DNA of 64,000 bases from positions 323,799 through 387,798 of the forward strand of contig NZ_DS990393.1 in assembly GCF_000155475.1 (NCBI RefSeq), written 5' to 3'. The DNA is from Helicobacter cinaedi CCUG 18818 = ATCC BAA-847. Lineage in GTDB: Bacteria > Campylobacterota > Campylobacteria > Campylobacterales > Helicobacteraceae. The notes under the pieces are model-generated. The model saw only the letters and a list, made by a program, of their open reading frames with translations. It made no database searches and had not been told where the DNA came from. A program made the position numbers and the translations under genes. This document shows, piece by piece, positions 55,241-64,000 of this stretch (positions are counted from its first letter, which is position 1; every line of letters starts with the position of its first letter).

Positions 55241-56614
55241 CTAAATTGTCTTGCTAAAACGCTTTGTAGTATCATTTTGTAAATATGTATCAAATACCAT
55301 AGCGATATTGCGGATAAGCATTCCGCCTGTGGGCGAAGTCTCTATGTTTGAAGGCGTGATTTGTATAAGCCCTAGCTCTTCATACTCTCGCAAAGATTCT
55401 AATTCATTGGCAAAATACGCCCTAAACTCAATCCCAAATCGCTTTTCAATCCCTTTAAAATCAAGTCGCAAATTATTCATAAGCCCCATAATGACTTCTT
55501 TACGCAAAATATCCTTTTCACTTAGCTTAACACCTCTCTCAACAGGTAATCGCCCCTCATCTAACGCCTTTTCATATTCCTGCATATCTTTATAATTTTG
55601 GGAATAATACCTTAACCCCTCGCTAATGCTTGTAAGCCCTATGCCGATAGTTTGCGAAAAGCCCCTTGTTGTGTAGCCTTGAAAATTCCTGCGAAGCTCG
55701 TTTTTAGCCTTAGCTAAATACAGCTCATCACTCTTTTTTGCAAAATGATCCATTCCTATCATCATATAGCCCTGCTCCTGTAAAAATGCAATGGTATTTT
55801 TTAGAATCTCAAGCTTTTGAGCGGGGTTTGGCAAAGTCGTCTCATCAATTTTCCGCATTGTTTTTTTCATCCACGGCAAATGTGCGTAATTAAAAATCGC
55901 CAGTCTATCAGGCTTTAGCCCAACCACCTTTTGCAAAGTATCCGCAAAGCTTTGCTCACTTTGATAGGGCAATCCATAAATCAAATCAAAATTTACAGAT
56001 TCTGTGCCAAACTCACGCGCAAGGGCAATGGCATTGCTTACAATCTCAACGCTTTGAATCCTATGTATAGCTTCTTGCACCCTTTCATCAAAATCCTGCA
56101 CCCCAAAGCTTAAACGATTAAAGCCATTTTCTTTTAAAACAGCCATTTGCTCACGCGAAAAAAACCGCGGATCCACCTCACAGCTCACTTCTGCATTCTT
56201 AGCAAAATTTGTAAAAACACCGCGGATAAGTCCAATCACACTTTCAAGCTCTTTAGCATTAAAAAATGTTGGTGTCCCCCCGCCAAAGTGAAACTGCACC
56301 ACCTCACGCGAAGTATCCATAGAATCTTTAAGCAAGGCTAACTCTTTTTTCAAGTAATGAATATAACGCTCTTTTTTCTCTTCCTTGCTTGTATAGACGA
56401 CATTGCAACCGCAAAAATAACAAGCCGAGCGACAAAAGGGCAAATGCGTGTAAAGTGAAAGGGGCAAAGAAGTAAAATCTGCTTCTTTTAACGCTTCTTT
56501 ATAACTTGTATCATTCCAAGATTCTCTAAATTCCACCGCAGTGGGATAGCTTGTATAACGCGGAGCGGATTTTGAATACTTCACAAAAGCGTTAAAGTCA
56601 ATATTTTGGCTCAA
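55241..56614 (-). CDS. hemN: Oxygen-independent coproporphyrinogen III oxidase
   Basis: Radical-SAM enzyme of haem synthesis that works without oxygen. 457 residues with HLPFCRSACYFCGCNV (CX3CX2C, with the fourth Cys in GC), PTFFNAKELESV, LSFGVQDFDERVQ and NFDLIYGLPYQSEQSF. The length and the SAYTSYPTA-like N-terminus fit bacterial HemN rather than the shorter HemW. Supplies haem for cytochromes such as that at 52474. Confidence 0.95.
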   Translation of the reverse strand: MSQNIDFNAFVKYSKSAPRYTSYPTAVEFRESWNDTSYKEALKEADFTSLPLSLYTHLPFCRSACYFCGCNVVYTSKEEKKERYIHYLKKELALLKDSMDTSREVVQFHFGGGTPTFFNAKELESVIGLIRGVFTNFAKNAEVSCEVDPRFFSREQMAVLKENGFNRLSFGVQDFDERVQEAIHRIQSVEIVSNAIALAREFGTESVNFDLIYGLPYQSEQSFADTLQKVVGLKPDRLAIFNYAHLPWMKKTMRKIDETTLPNPAQKLEILKNTIAFLQEQGYMMIGMDHFAKKSDELYLAKAKNELRRNFQGYTTRGFSQTIGIGLTSISEGLRYYSQNYKDMQEYEKALDEGRLPVERGVKLSEKDILRKEVIMGLMNNLRLDFKGIEKRFGIEFRAYFANELESLREYEELGLIQITPSNIETSPTGGMLIRNIAMVFDTYLQNDTTKRFSKTI

Positions 56615-56646
56615 AATGTATCCTTTTCTTATTTTTTAAATACTTT

Positions 56647-57090
56647 TTATCTGGGCTTACGCAAATAATCAATGTCAAAAAACAAATTTGGGTGCTTCTT
56701 TTTAATATCTTTAGCAAGAATAGCGGTGTTTATCTCGGGTAAATTCCCATCTTTTAAACGCAAAGATTCTAAGATATTTGTAGCCACCGCCATCGCATCA
56801 TCAAGATCTATTGGCATTTGTGAGATGATGTCTTTTTCAAGCTTCATCACTAGCTTTTCTTCTTGCATATTTTTAATGCGTGAAAGCAAACGCACAAAAA
56901 GTTTTTGCGGGAAAACAACATACTCTTCGCCCTGCTCATCTTGCAAAAACCACAACTCATCTTTTGAAAACTCCCCGCGTTGCATAGCAAGAAGCATTGT
57001 GTCATCTTCAAGCTGACGCAGGATTCCAAGATTCTCTTGAATAATTTTTTCTTTAGATTCTAGCCATTTATCTTGTTTTATATCTTTCAT
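56647..57090 (-). CDS. DUF2603 (UPF0763) protein
   Basis: 147 residues, mostly charged helix: WLESKEKIIQENLGILRQLE, then LLAMQRGEFSKDELWFLQDEQGEEYVVFP, and a C-terminal IKKKHPNLFFDIDYLRKPR. This matches the DUF2603 family, which I know only from Campylobacterota. Function unknown. No signal peptide, so cytoplasmic. It directly abuts argF. Confidence 0.85.
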   Translation of the reverse strand: MKDIKQDKWLESKEKIIQENLGILRQLEDDTMLLAMQRGEFSKDELWFLQDEQGEEYVVFPQKLFVRLLSRIKNMQEEKLVMKLEKDIISQMPIDLDDAMAVATNILESLRLKDGNLPEINTAILAKDIKKKHPNLFFDIDYLRKPR

Positions 57091-58077
57091 TTATAGCTCC
57101 ATTTCCAAGGGGTAAGCAAGAGGCAAGTTATTCAACCTCACAAGAGCTAACATAATGGCTTTTTGTGCGTGGAGACGATTATTTGCCTCTTGGAATACGC
57201 GACTTTGTTTGCCCTCTAATACACTCTCACTCACTTCCTGTCCGCGATATGCAGGAAGGCAATGCAAAAAGATAGCATCTTCTTGTGCTAGATTCATAAG
57301 AGAATCATCTACACAAAAACCAACAAATGCCTTTTCTCGCTCTTTTTTCTGCTCCTCTTGTCCCATTGACGCCCAAGTGTCTGTTACCACCACATTGACT
57401 CCACTCACAGCCTTTTGTGGCTCCTGCATAATATGTATCGCTCCGCCACTTTGTTTGCAAGTTTTAAGGGCAGATTCTATAATATCTGTGCGTGGAAAAT
57501 ACCCAAGCGGCGAAGCTACCCGCAATTCAAAGCCAAGGATTGCTGCTAAGTTTATCCAAGAGTGAGCCATATTATTCCCATCGCCAATATACGCCACAAT
57601 GGGCTTTTTAAGCCCATTTTTATGAATCCCATCAGGCAGAGCAATACCACACTCAAGCATTGTAAGATAATCTGCCATTAACTGCACAGGGTGAAAGTCA
57701 TCACTCAAACCATTGATTATCGGCACAGATGAGTATTCTGCAAATTCTTGCAATTTTTCGTGCCTATCTGTTCTCATCATTACCATATCCACCATAGAGC
57801 TAATCACGCGTGAAGTATCCTTGATAGGCTCTCCGCGTCCAAGCTGTATGTCCTTGTGGGAAAGAAACATTCCGTGTCCGCCAAGCTGGTAGATTCCACC
57901 TTCAAAACTCACGCGTGTGCGAGTTGAACTTTTTTCAAAGATCATTGCAAGAATCTTACCTTTGAGATAAGGCGTATGATTGCTATTTCGTAGCTCTTGC
58001 TTGAGTTTCAAAGCAAGGTTAGTAACTGCTAGAATCTCATCTTTTGAAAAGTCATTTAATGTAAGAAAATGTCTCAT
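57091..58077 (-). CDS. argF: Ornithine carbamoyltransferase
   Basis: Makes citrulline from ornithine and carbamoyl phosphate in arginine synthesis. 328 residues with [25 protein letters not shown], and [10 protein letters not shown]. The full set of carbamoyl phosphate and ornithine residues is present. H. pylori is arginine-auxotrophic as I recall, so this gene points to an enterohepatic type species. It abuts the DUF2603 gene on the same strand. Confidence 0.94.
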   Translation of the reverse strand: MRHFLTLNDFSKDEILAVTNLALKLKQELRNSNHTPYLKGKILAMIFEKSSTRTRVSFEGGIYQLGGHGMFLSHKDIQLGRGEPIKDTSRVISSMVDMVMMRTDRHEKLQEFAEYSSVPIINGLSDDFHPVQLMADYLTMLECGIALPDGIHKNGLKKPIVAYIGDGNNMAHSWINLAAILGFELRVASPLGYFPRTDIIESALKTCKQSGGAIHIMQEPQKAVSGVNVVVTDTWASMGQEEQKKEREKAFVGFCVDDSLMNLAQEDAIFLHCLPAYRGQEVSESVLEGKQSRVFQEANNRLHAQKAIMLALVRLNNLPLAYPLEMEL

Positions 58078-58140
58078 CTACCTACCTTATGTGTCTTTTG
58101 ATATGTTTATTAGTGAAAGCGGAGATTGTATCCAAAAATG

Positions 58141-58155
58141 GTAAGAAAATCTTAC
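58141..58155 (-). terminator. Short stem-loop after the 58207 lipoprotein gene
   Basis: GTAAGA and TCTTAC form a perfect 6-bp stem with a 3-nt loop. On the minus strand it is followed by CATTTTT, so it could terminate the lipoprotein transcript; argF begins 64 nt further on. Confidence 0.4.
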
Positions 58156-58206
58156 ATTTTGAATGAGTTTGCAAGTTTATCAGTGGGCTTATCAATTTGC
58201 AAGATT

Positions 58207-58824
58207 TCAATTTGTAGAACTGCTCGGTGGGATATAATCCTCAATGCCAATGGTGATGTTTGCAGTAAGATTCTTAAACAGCACCTTATTTTTACTCCGC
58301 TCATAGTAAAACTCCTGACCACCTCGCACAAACCACTGCACAAAAAGAGTGCCGTCATTGGAAACGCGTTTGCCCTCGCCATCAAAAATATCTCGTGCAG
58401 CCAAAATATCGCTAAAGAGATTTGGATAGCTCACCTCACCAAAAAAGCTTTTAACCGCTATCCATTTTGAAGTGCATTGCTTTGCCATACACACCTCTTT
58501 TGGTGTAACGACAATCTCGCTCACAGGCTTACCAAGCTTATATAGCTCAACATTAAGCTTTTTGCTTGTTTTGTTATATTTAAACGAAGCAAAGTCATAG
58601 AATTTCACTCGTGGAGTGTCAATCAGCAGAATCTTAAACTTTGTTGGCTCTAAAACAGGGGGTTGATTGGGATTAATATCGGGATCTTCAAAGCTTTCAA
58701 GCCAAGCACAAGAAGCCAAGAAAAAAGCAAGAAAAAGGGCAAGTAAAAAAAAGTGTAGAAAAGGGAGCAAGAAAACAATGCTCCCTAAAAATGTTCGCTT
58801 AAAAACGCCAACTATTGCATTCAT
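58207..58824 (-). CDS. Lipoprotein of unknown function next to the LPP20-type gene
   Basis: 205 residues with a long hydrophobic N-terminus (VFLLPFLHFFLLALFLAFFLASC), where ASC is a lipobox-like end. The mature part (KILLIDTPRVKFYDFASFKY, KWIAVKSFFGEVSYPNLFSD, FVQWFVRGGQEFYYERSKN) belongs to no family I recognise. It is 17 nt downstream of the FlgP-like gene, probably cotranscribed and possibly part of the same outer-membrane structure. Confidence 0.65.
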   Translation of the reverse strand: MNAIVGVFKRTFLGSIVFLLPFLHFFLLALFLAFFLASCAWLESFEDPDINPNQPPVLEPTKFKILLIDTPRVKFYDFASFKYNKTSKKLNVELYKLGKPVSEIVVTPKEVCMAKQCTSKWIAVKSFFGEVSYPNLFSDILAARDIFDGEGKRVSNDGTLFVQWFVRGGQEFYYERSKNKVLFKNLTANITIGIEDYIPPSSSTN

Positions 58825-58841
58825 TACACTGCCTTAATCCC

Positions 58842-59552
58842 TTAAGCGCGTGCATTTGAGAGAATCTTATGCCAGATTCTACCATCAAGTTTTAGCTCCA
58901 TATTGACTTGACATAAGCCATCTTTATACACGGTCTCAAGCACTTCAGCATTTCGGATAAGCGCTTGGACTTTTGTTTTCACAGTTGAGCTTTGAAGCAT
59001 CATATCACGCACAGTATCTTGGGCATTTACTCTAATACCATACATTTTTTCACCGATTTGGCGATAAGCATCAACAATCGCCGCTCTCTTTGCCATAGCA
59101 AAAGCTTGTGAAGGTGAGAGTGAATTTTCAGGTGATACGCCTATACCAACCGCACTTAAAGTAATCTCATTTTCAGGTGTAAGCATTGGAGAGTTTGGAA
59201 TATTATTCGTATCATTCCTGCCAATATACTCATCTCTATCTCTGTCAAACTTTGGCTCAAGGTTATCTTTATTTAAACCCGGCACTTCAACTTTCTCCAC
59301 CACAAGCGTGTTAATCTTTTGATTGCCACTTGTCGGCTTGGAGATAAGATTAGGATTTGTATTGTATCCGGGCATTGGCGGATAAGTGGGAGCTTGGATT
59401 GGGGCATACATCGGCTGATTACTCGCACTTGGCGGAATTAGTCCATTATTAGCACCACCAGCATCGCCTACATTGAGCAAATCTCCGCAACCACTTAATG
59501 CAAACACAGCAAAACTTGCAACAATTGAACTCTTAAGCAAACCATTTTTCAT
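58842..59552 (-). CDS. flgP: LPP20-family lipoprotein, FlgP-like
   Basis: 236 residues with a lipoprotein signal ending ALSGC and a Pro/Asn-rich linker of about 70 residues. The C-terminal domain has SPSQAFAMAKRAAIVDAYRQ, GEKMYGIRVNAQDTVRDMML and ETVYKDGLCQVNMELKL. That pattern matches LPP20/FlgP proteins, which build the basal disk of Campylobacter flagellar motors. The linker is longer than in C. jejuni FlgP. The assignment to flagella rather than a general outer-membrane LPP20 role is inference. A lipoprotein gene follows. Confidence 0.72.
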   Translation of the reverse strand: MKNGLLKSSIVASFAVFALSGCGDLLNVGDAGGANNGLIPPSASNQPMYAPIQAPTYPPMPGYNTNPNLISKPTSGNQKINTLVVEKVEVPGLNKDNLEPKFDRDRDEYIGRNDTNNIPNSPMLTPENEITLSAVGIGVSPENSLSPSQAFAMAKRAAIVDAYRQIGEKMYGIRVNAQDTVRDMMLQSSTVKTKVQALIRNAEVLETVYKDGLCQVNMELKLDGRIWHKILSNARA

Positions 59553-59640
59553 ATTCAGTCCTTTGAATTAAATTTCATAAGGACTAAAAGCAAGATGTGT
59601 TCCATATTTATCTTAAGCATTTGTATAGTCTATGCTTTGC

Positions 59641-60732
59641 CTATACTTTACCCATCACTTTACTTGCAAGGCGTTCCCACAAAGCTTGGAATGTTAGACG
59701 CAGCCTTTTAGGAAAAGCATAGATTCTAGGAAAATGATAGCAAAAGCGGTATTTTCCCTTGATACAAGGCAAAAATGGCTTTAAATCAGCCTTTGTAAAG
59801 CCAAGCTCTGAAACATAGCCAACAACACCCAAAAATCGTATTAGTCCATTTACATTACTACATATTATGCTTTCATAAAAAGATGTAATCTCTATACTGC
59901 CCTTATCTCTCGCTTCTTGTTGTAAGATCTTAAAATATTGCAGAATCTTAAAACGACTAAATGCTATTTTTATTTTCTTGTCTCGTGTCTGTCTGCCACG
60001 CATAATAGAATTTGGCGATAGTCTATAATTATAAACACAAGTATCATCAACATAAAGGCTTTGTGCTTTCATAGCCACTTCCGTGCAGAATGGAACATCT
60101 TCATAGATAATATGCGGAATAAATCTTATACTATTCTTAAAAATAAAATCAGTCCGTATAGTAAATGCCCAATCTGAAGTTATAAGCGTTTGTCCTCGCA
60201 TATTTTCTACAAGCTCCTTAGGTGTGTATCGCCCCTTGATATGTGGAGCAAACACGCGAAAATCACAAGGAGACTTTTTGCCACCTTTTTCATCACGGAC
60301 TATTATATGGCTTTCAATCAATACATCTACATTCTCTTTTATTAAAACTTTTGATATATGCTCCAGTGCGTTAAGCTCCAAATAATCATCAGAATCCACA
60401 AAGACGATGTAGCTTTTATTTGTGGTGTTGTGAGATTCTTGCTGGGGGGGGGGTATAAGAGATTTTTGCCTAGCCACATCTAGCCCCTTGTTACGAGCCA
60501 TTGATACTCCTTGATTTTCTTGATGGATAAGCATTAAGCGTGAGTCCTTCTTGACATACTTCTCGGCGATTGCCCAGCTAGAATCCGTGCTACCATCATC
60601 AACAAGAATAGCTTCAAACTCCGTATATGTTTGATAAATGATAGAATCTAAACATTCTTTAAGATAAGATTCCACATTGTAAATTGGCACGATGATAAAA
60701 AATTTTATATTCTCCATTCCCTTTTTCTTCAT
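59641..60732 (-). CDS. GT2-family glycosyltransferase, probably phase-variable (C10 tract)
   Basis: 363 residues. N-terminal GT2 fold: FFIIVPIYNVESYLKECLDS, LVDDGSTDSSW and the DxD-type FVDSDDYL (112-118). Between GVSMARNKGLDVA and YIVFVDSDD lies an unusual insertion (residues about 89-106, RQKSLIPPPQQESHNTTNKS) encoded by a 10-C homopolymer on the coding strand (60444-60453). Length change there would shift the frame just before the active site. The present length is in frame (ON). The N-terminal start may be the internal ATG at residue 6. It likely acts in surface polysaccharide synthesis with the next two genes. Confidence 0.87.
   Translation of the reverse strand: MKKKGMENIKFFIIVPIYNVESYLKECLDSIIYQTYTEFEAILVDDGSTDSSWAIAEKYVKKDSRLMLIHQENQGVSMARNKGLDVARQKSLIPPPQQESHNTTNKSYIVFVDSDDYLELNALEHISKVLIKENVDVLIESHIIVRDEKGGKKSPCDFRVFAPHIKGRYTPKELVENMRGQTLITSDWAFTIRTDFIFKNSIRFIPHIIYEDVPFCTEVAMKAQSLYVDDTCVYNYRLSPNSIMRGRQTRDKKIKIAFSRFKILQYFKILQQEARDKGSIEITSFYESIICSNVNGLIRFLGVVGYVSELGFTKADLKPFLPCIKGKYRFCYHFPRIYAFPKRLRLTFQALWERLASKVMGKV
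60444..60453 (-). repeat. C10 homopolymer in a glycosyltransferase gene
   Basis: Ten consecutive G on the plus strand, C on the coding strand, encoding Pro-Pro-Pro. Homopolymeric C tracts of this length switch surface-glycan genes in H. pylori and Campylobacter. It lies early in the gene, before the catalytic DxD. Confidence 0.92.
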
Positions 60733-60735
60733 TCT

Positions 60736-62169
60736 CTACCCCCTAAACACTTCTTCCCATAAAGGCATAATCACCTCTTTTGAGAATTTCTCTTTTACTC
60801 TTCGCTTGGCTTTTAATCCCATAGATTCTCTTTTATCTTTATCACTCATTAGCGTAAAAAGTTTATCGGCATAACCCTGCAAGTCATTATCTTCTATAAG
60901 GTAGCCGCTTATGTGAGATTCTATAATATCACTTGGACCCGTTGCTACATCAAAGGCGATGGGACACAAAGCATACGAGCAAGATTCTAAAAGCACCATA
61001 GGGAAGCCCTCAACATAACTAGTCATCGCATAAATACTAGCACTTAAATACTCTTTTTCTACATCTTTTGTGAAAGGTTTTAGGATAATGCTATCTTGTA
61101 GGTTTTTTTCTTTTATTTTAGATTCTATTTGTTCTTGTAAGACTCCACTGCCAACAATGATAAGCTGCCAAGATTCTAAGCTTTTTTTGTGCGTTGCCGT
61201 TTCCGCCCTTTTAAGAGAGTTTGCCTTTCGTGCTTCATCATTTATGCTTAAACTCCTTGCACTCAAGGCTTCACAACTCTTAAAATCATCGCAAACTACT
61301 TCCGCACTGATTTGCTTAGAATCTAAAATTGTTTCGTGGCTATCAATCTTGTCATATTTGCAAGTGTGGACAAAATCCTTGCGGATTGTGTTAGCCTTTG
61401 AAAAAGGCGAAATATCTTTTTTTGATTCTAAGTTTTTAGATACTTCGCTACGCTCAGTATGACAAGAAGTAGGTTTAGCATAACAAAGATTAGAATCTAA
61501 ATTTTCATCATTTTTGCACCCTAAACCCCGCAGCCCACCCATTCTCTCTTGCACCTTTTCCCAAATATCTATAAGTCTTAAAAAGCCTTTTTGATCGCCC
61601 CTATCCATACGCCCAACGGATATGATTCTACGCTGATTGGAATCTGTGTTTTTCTGTGAAATATTAGGCAGAAAGTTTGGAATAACTTTGATGTTGTTGT
61701 GATAGTATTGCCAAGTTGAAAGCTCAGCAGAAGAAAGAATAATAAGAACATCAAAATAATTGTTGCGAGAATGATACTTGCTAAAATTTAAGTGAATAAT
61801 ACGACAATAGTGCGTCTTTGAATATTTAAAAAAAGGCGTGTAGGTTGCACAATTACTGATTATTACATCAAAATGAGAAAATCTTTGGCTTACTTGCAAA
61901 CTCAAAATAAACTTATACAGATTCTTATAATACATTTTTGATAAAATATTCCCGCATTGCTTTTTGGCATACTCCACCTCGGCGATGTTGTGCCATATAT
62001 GGAGATTCACGCTCTCATTTAGCCTATAGGGCAAAATAGCATTTGCCCTATAAAAGCTTAAAACACTCACTTGATGCCCCAGCTCACTTAAGGCATTGGC
62101 GAGATTCACACATACTCGCTCCGCCCCTCCGGTAATGCTTATGTCATTGATTGTTAGTAAGATTTTCAT
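60736..62169 (-). CDS. GT4-family glycosyltransferase with a large internal insertion
   Basis: 477 residues. The N-terminal half has ITGGAERVCVNLANAL and the C-terminal half has EGFPMVLLESCSYA and GPSDIIESHISGYLIEDND, both typical of family 4 retaining transferases. Residues about 209-332 (about 61174-61545) are an extra block between RLIDIWEKVQE and WQLIIVGSG, two segments normally contiguous. The block contains CHTERSEVSKNLESK, the in-frame translation of a repeat-like element (61433-61463). Activity with the insert is unknown. Overlaps the Wzy-type gene by 26 nt. Confidence 0.85.
   Translation of the reverse strand: MKILLTINDISITGGAERVCVNLANALSELGHQVSVLSFYRANAILPYRLNESVNLHIWHNIAEVEYAKKQCGNILSKMYYKNLYKFILSLQVSQRFSHFDVIISNCATYTPFFKYSKTHYCRIIHLNFSKYHSRNNYFDVLIILSSAELSTWQYYHNNIKVIPNFLPNISQKNTDSNQRRIISVGRMDRGDQKGFLRLIDIWEKVQERMGGLRGLGCKNDENLDSNLCYAKPTSCHTERSEVSKNLESKKDISPFSKANTIRKDFVHTCKYDKIDSHETILDSKQISAEVVCDDFKSCEALSARSLSINDEARKANSLKRAETATHKKSLESWQLIIVGSGVLQEQIESKIKEKNLQDSIILKPFTKDVEKEYLSASIYAMTSYVEGFPMVLLESCSYALCPIAFDVATGPSDIIESHISGYLIEDNDLQGYADKLFTLMSDKDKRESMGLKAKRRVKEKFSKEVIMPLWEEVFRG
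61433..61463. repeat. Repeat-like element read as HTERSEVSKN inside a glycosyltransferase
   Basis: The 31-nt stretch has the core ACTTCGCTACGCTCAGT, an imperfect inverted repeat. I recall equivalent strings (translated HTERSEVSKN) scattered in other Helicobacter and Campylobacter genomes, usually between genes. Only one copy was seen in this window, so its repeat status is from memory. Confidence 0.55.
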
Positions 62170-63562
62170 CTCTCCACCCTAAACCAACCACAACCCCACA
62201 CCAAATAAAAATACATTGCAAAATTTGGGGATACAACGCATCAAAAAGGCTTTGTATACAGATCCCACACACAAATATAATTAAGCTCAATCCCCAAAAT
62301 GACTTCCATCTGTATTCTTGCTTTTGCATACATCTATATCCGCTATAAAGCAAAAAAAACTGAAAAATCACAATACAAACAAAACCTATTACACCATAAG
62401 AAAAAAGCAGACTTACTGCAAAATTATGTGGGTGATTATAGCCATTCATGTTCATATTATTTGAATTATTTTCAAAGTTTATATACGACCTGTTTTGATG
62501 ATTTTTAAGACTATAATAACGCCATAAATACTCACCAATCTGAAAAACACCTACAATATGAGGTTTAAAAGGAGAATCTGCAACAGCCAAAAGTGTAGAT
62601 TTTGTCATATTAATACGAGAAAGAGAGGAGTGTTCCCAGGTCATCTCATTTTGGCCAAGAGCCAGACTTTCTGGAAGGCAATCAATATACTTAGAAAAGC
62701 AAAGCTTATCATATTGCCCCATTTCTATGGGGTTAGTATTCCACACCACAACAAAATTATCAATCATATGTGCGAAATTATACCTATCAGAAAAAGATTT
62801 TGATGCGTGATAAAAGCCTATTACAAATGTTATACCAATACACAGCACGAATAATAGCACTTTTAATTTATGTTTGTATTGCCATACAAAAAAAGGAATA
62901 AATAACATACCAACAAATGCAACCAAAAAACTACGCTCACCATTGGCAAGCATCGCAAACAAACTTAGAATAAGTCCAATAAAACTTAAGATCTTATAAG
63001 TCCATTTTTTAAATGTAAACACACCGGCCAAACTCATTGAAGCTGGGGCAATAAGCCAAATATTATATGTAAAAACAACTTGAAAGAAAAAGGGGATATT
63101 ATCAGTATTTAAAAGGCCATTCTTTAAGCCCAAACATATGGTAGAACACACTTCTAAAACACATAATAATACAAATGCGGCTAAAAAGAAAAAAACATTC
63201 TTAGCTTTTCCATACATACCAAACAAGAACATAGAAACAAACAGAACAAAATAACCCACTATATGCTGATTAACAGATTTTAAAACAACCGATATTTGTC
63301 TTACCCACACATCATCAAAAATCGTCAAAATCCCCAATAAGCAAACAATGACAAAACAACAAATTGGAACGGACAAAATTTTCCACAAAGCCCTTGAAAA
63401 CAAACGATAGTTATAAAATATAAACAACAAACCACCAATGTGAAAGAATGTTTGTGTCTTAAGTGATTTGCCAAAACTAGATAATCCTAGTGCGTAACAC
63501 AACATTCCAACACAAAATAACCCTAAAGTTATCTCTTGATTATATTTTTTAATAAATCCCAC
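62144..63562 (-). CDS. Wzy/WaaL-type O-antigen polymerase or ligase
   Basis: 472 residues with about ten to twelve hydrophobic segments. The periplasmic loop and the ending motif NGYNHPHNFAVSLLFSYGVIGF match the Wzy_C/WaaL family (conserved H.HN...L). It either polymerises O-antigen units or joins them to lipid A-core; sequence alone does not decide. The AT content is higher than in neighbours, consistent with transfer. First gene of the glycan block in transcription order. Confidence 0.82.
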   Translation of the reverse strand: MGFIKKYNQEITLGLFCVGMLCYALGLSSFGKSLKTQTFFHIGGLLFIFYNYRLFSRALWKILSVPICCFVIVCLLGILTIFDDVWVRQISVVLKSVNQHIVGYFVLFVSMFLFGMYGKAKNVFFFLAAFVLLCVLEVCSTICLGLKNGLLNTDNIPFFFQVVFTYNIWLIAPASMSLAGVFTFKKWTYKILSFIGLILSLFAMLANGERSFLVAFVGMLFIPFFVWQYKHKLKVLLFVLCIGITFVIGFYHASKSFSDRYNFAHMIDNFVVVWNTNPIEMGQYDKLCFSKYIDCLPESLALGQNEMTWEHSSLSRINMTKSTLLAVADSPFKPHIVGVFQIGEYLWRYYSLKNHQNRSYINFENNSNNMNMNGYNHPHNFAVSLLFSYGVIGFVCIVIFQFFLLYSGYRCMQKQEYRWKSFWGLSLIIFVCGICIQSLFDALYPQILQCIFIWCGVVVGLGWRDENLTNNQ

Positions 63563-64000
63563 AATAATTATCCTTGCTTGTTTAGTAGATCCATTCTACC
63601 CCATTTTTCCAAATACTTTAGCACAATTACTATAATTGCAATGTCAAACTTATAATAGAATCCGCTCTTTAATCTTAATTTAAATCACACATTCTTAAAG
63701 CTTAAAGTGCTATAAAATCTCCAAAAGGAGTAAAAATACAAACACGCCCCAGCAAACCTCCACTAAAAATCACTATAAAAGCTATCCCCTACACTTAAAT
63801 TTCAATAATAAAGCAAATTCTAACATACACACCACGAAAAAGCTTCACACCGCACCAAATCCTTAACAACAAAAACCAACAAATAAAAAACACTAGAAGT
63901 AAAATAAAAAGCTTTGTAACAAATAAACAAACCAAACAGAGCAATAAAGCCTAAAACCTATGTTAAATTTGTGCCTTTTCTAATTTTACCTTATCATCTT
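63563..64000. other. AT-rich gene-free right edge
   Basis: No ORF of credible length on either strand. A minus-strand TATAGT (63629-63634) and a plus-strand TATAAT (63651-63656) are possible -10 boxes; the first is about 67 nt from the Wzy/WaaL gene start. An AAAGGAG at 63725 is followed by no ATG, GTG or TTG in a useful position. I see no tRNA or terminator. Confidence 0.5.

Noticed and set aside
63725..63802. Possible short gene after AAAGGAG
   Set aside because: The next usable codon is ATA and the frame is about 20 codons with no recognisable sequence.

Overview
The window looks like a chromosomal segment of an enterohepatic-type Helicobacter (Campylobacterota). The evidence is low GC, an hrcA-grpE-dnaK heat-shock cluster, a GltX1-type glutamyl-tRNA synthetase, FliW, a Maf-family flagellin-modifying protein, FliP/FliR, an LPP20/FlgP-type lipoprotein, the Campylobacterota-specific DUF2603 protein, and the order hemN - Fe-S protein alongside aroC-rnc-rnhA-TPR-SurA-like that I recall from H. 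pylori. Genes are dense, mostly in short same-strand runs with 1-30 nt overlaps. No transposase, integrase, plasmid gene or CRISPR array was seen.

Layout. 1-0.84 kb: 5' part of a lipoprotein-type asparaginase running off the left edge. 0.9-4.6 kb: dnaK, a frameshifted small secreted-protein gene, grpE and hrcA, with a degenerate CIRCE operator upstream. 5.0-5.4 kb: four tRNA genes (Lys, Glu, Val, Asp in transcription order). 5.5-13.2 kb: cinA-type deamidase, ppk2 with a lysine-rich tail, rhodanese, plsY, folB, an ankyrin protein, a Mop-like protein, gltX, murG and a LysE-type exporter. 13.4-19.2 kb: a beta-propeller protein behind a T11 tract, a divergent second tRNA-Glu, exonuclease III, a degenerate uracil-glycosylase-like protein, a periplasmic protein, a Cys-cluster protein and a TPR protein. 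19.2-31.2 kb: UvrD-like helicase, fliW, valS, a rhodanese-like lipoprotein, an MBL hydrolase, a PerR-like regulator, the ffh-rpsP-khpA-rimM-trmD-rplS translation operon and a membrane protein. 31.2-41.6 kb: Maf, M24 peptidase, aroQ, nusA, dnaE (frameshifted near its 3' end), a META-domain lipoprotein, fliR and xseB. 41.6-53 kb: guaB, gatA, aroC, rnc, rnhA, a LapB-like TPR protein, a SurA-like chaperone, trmA, fliP, glmU, thiS and a small tetraheme cytochrome. 53-59.6 kb: HDOD protein, GlcF-like Fe-S protein, hemN, DUF2603 protein, argF and two lipoproteins. 59.6-63.6 kb: a surface-glycan block (GT2 with a C10 tract, GT4 with a large insert, Wzy/WaaL-type membrane protein), followed by an AT-rich gene-free edge.

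The most striking window-wide signal is the 7-mer AGAATCT/AGATTCT. I counted about 200 copies by hand, in both orientations, in several reading frames and between genes. Base composition alone predicts roughly a dozen. Several intergenic pairs are inverted and form hairpins at gene ends, as uptake sequences do in Neisseria and Pasteurellaceae. Other points worth checking are the split dnaE, a tRNA-Glu with U at position 37, two simple-sequence tracts placed to switch genes (T11 and C10), and an asparaginase leader that can hide its own ribosome-binding site.
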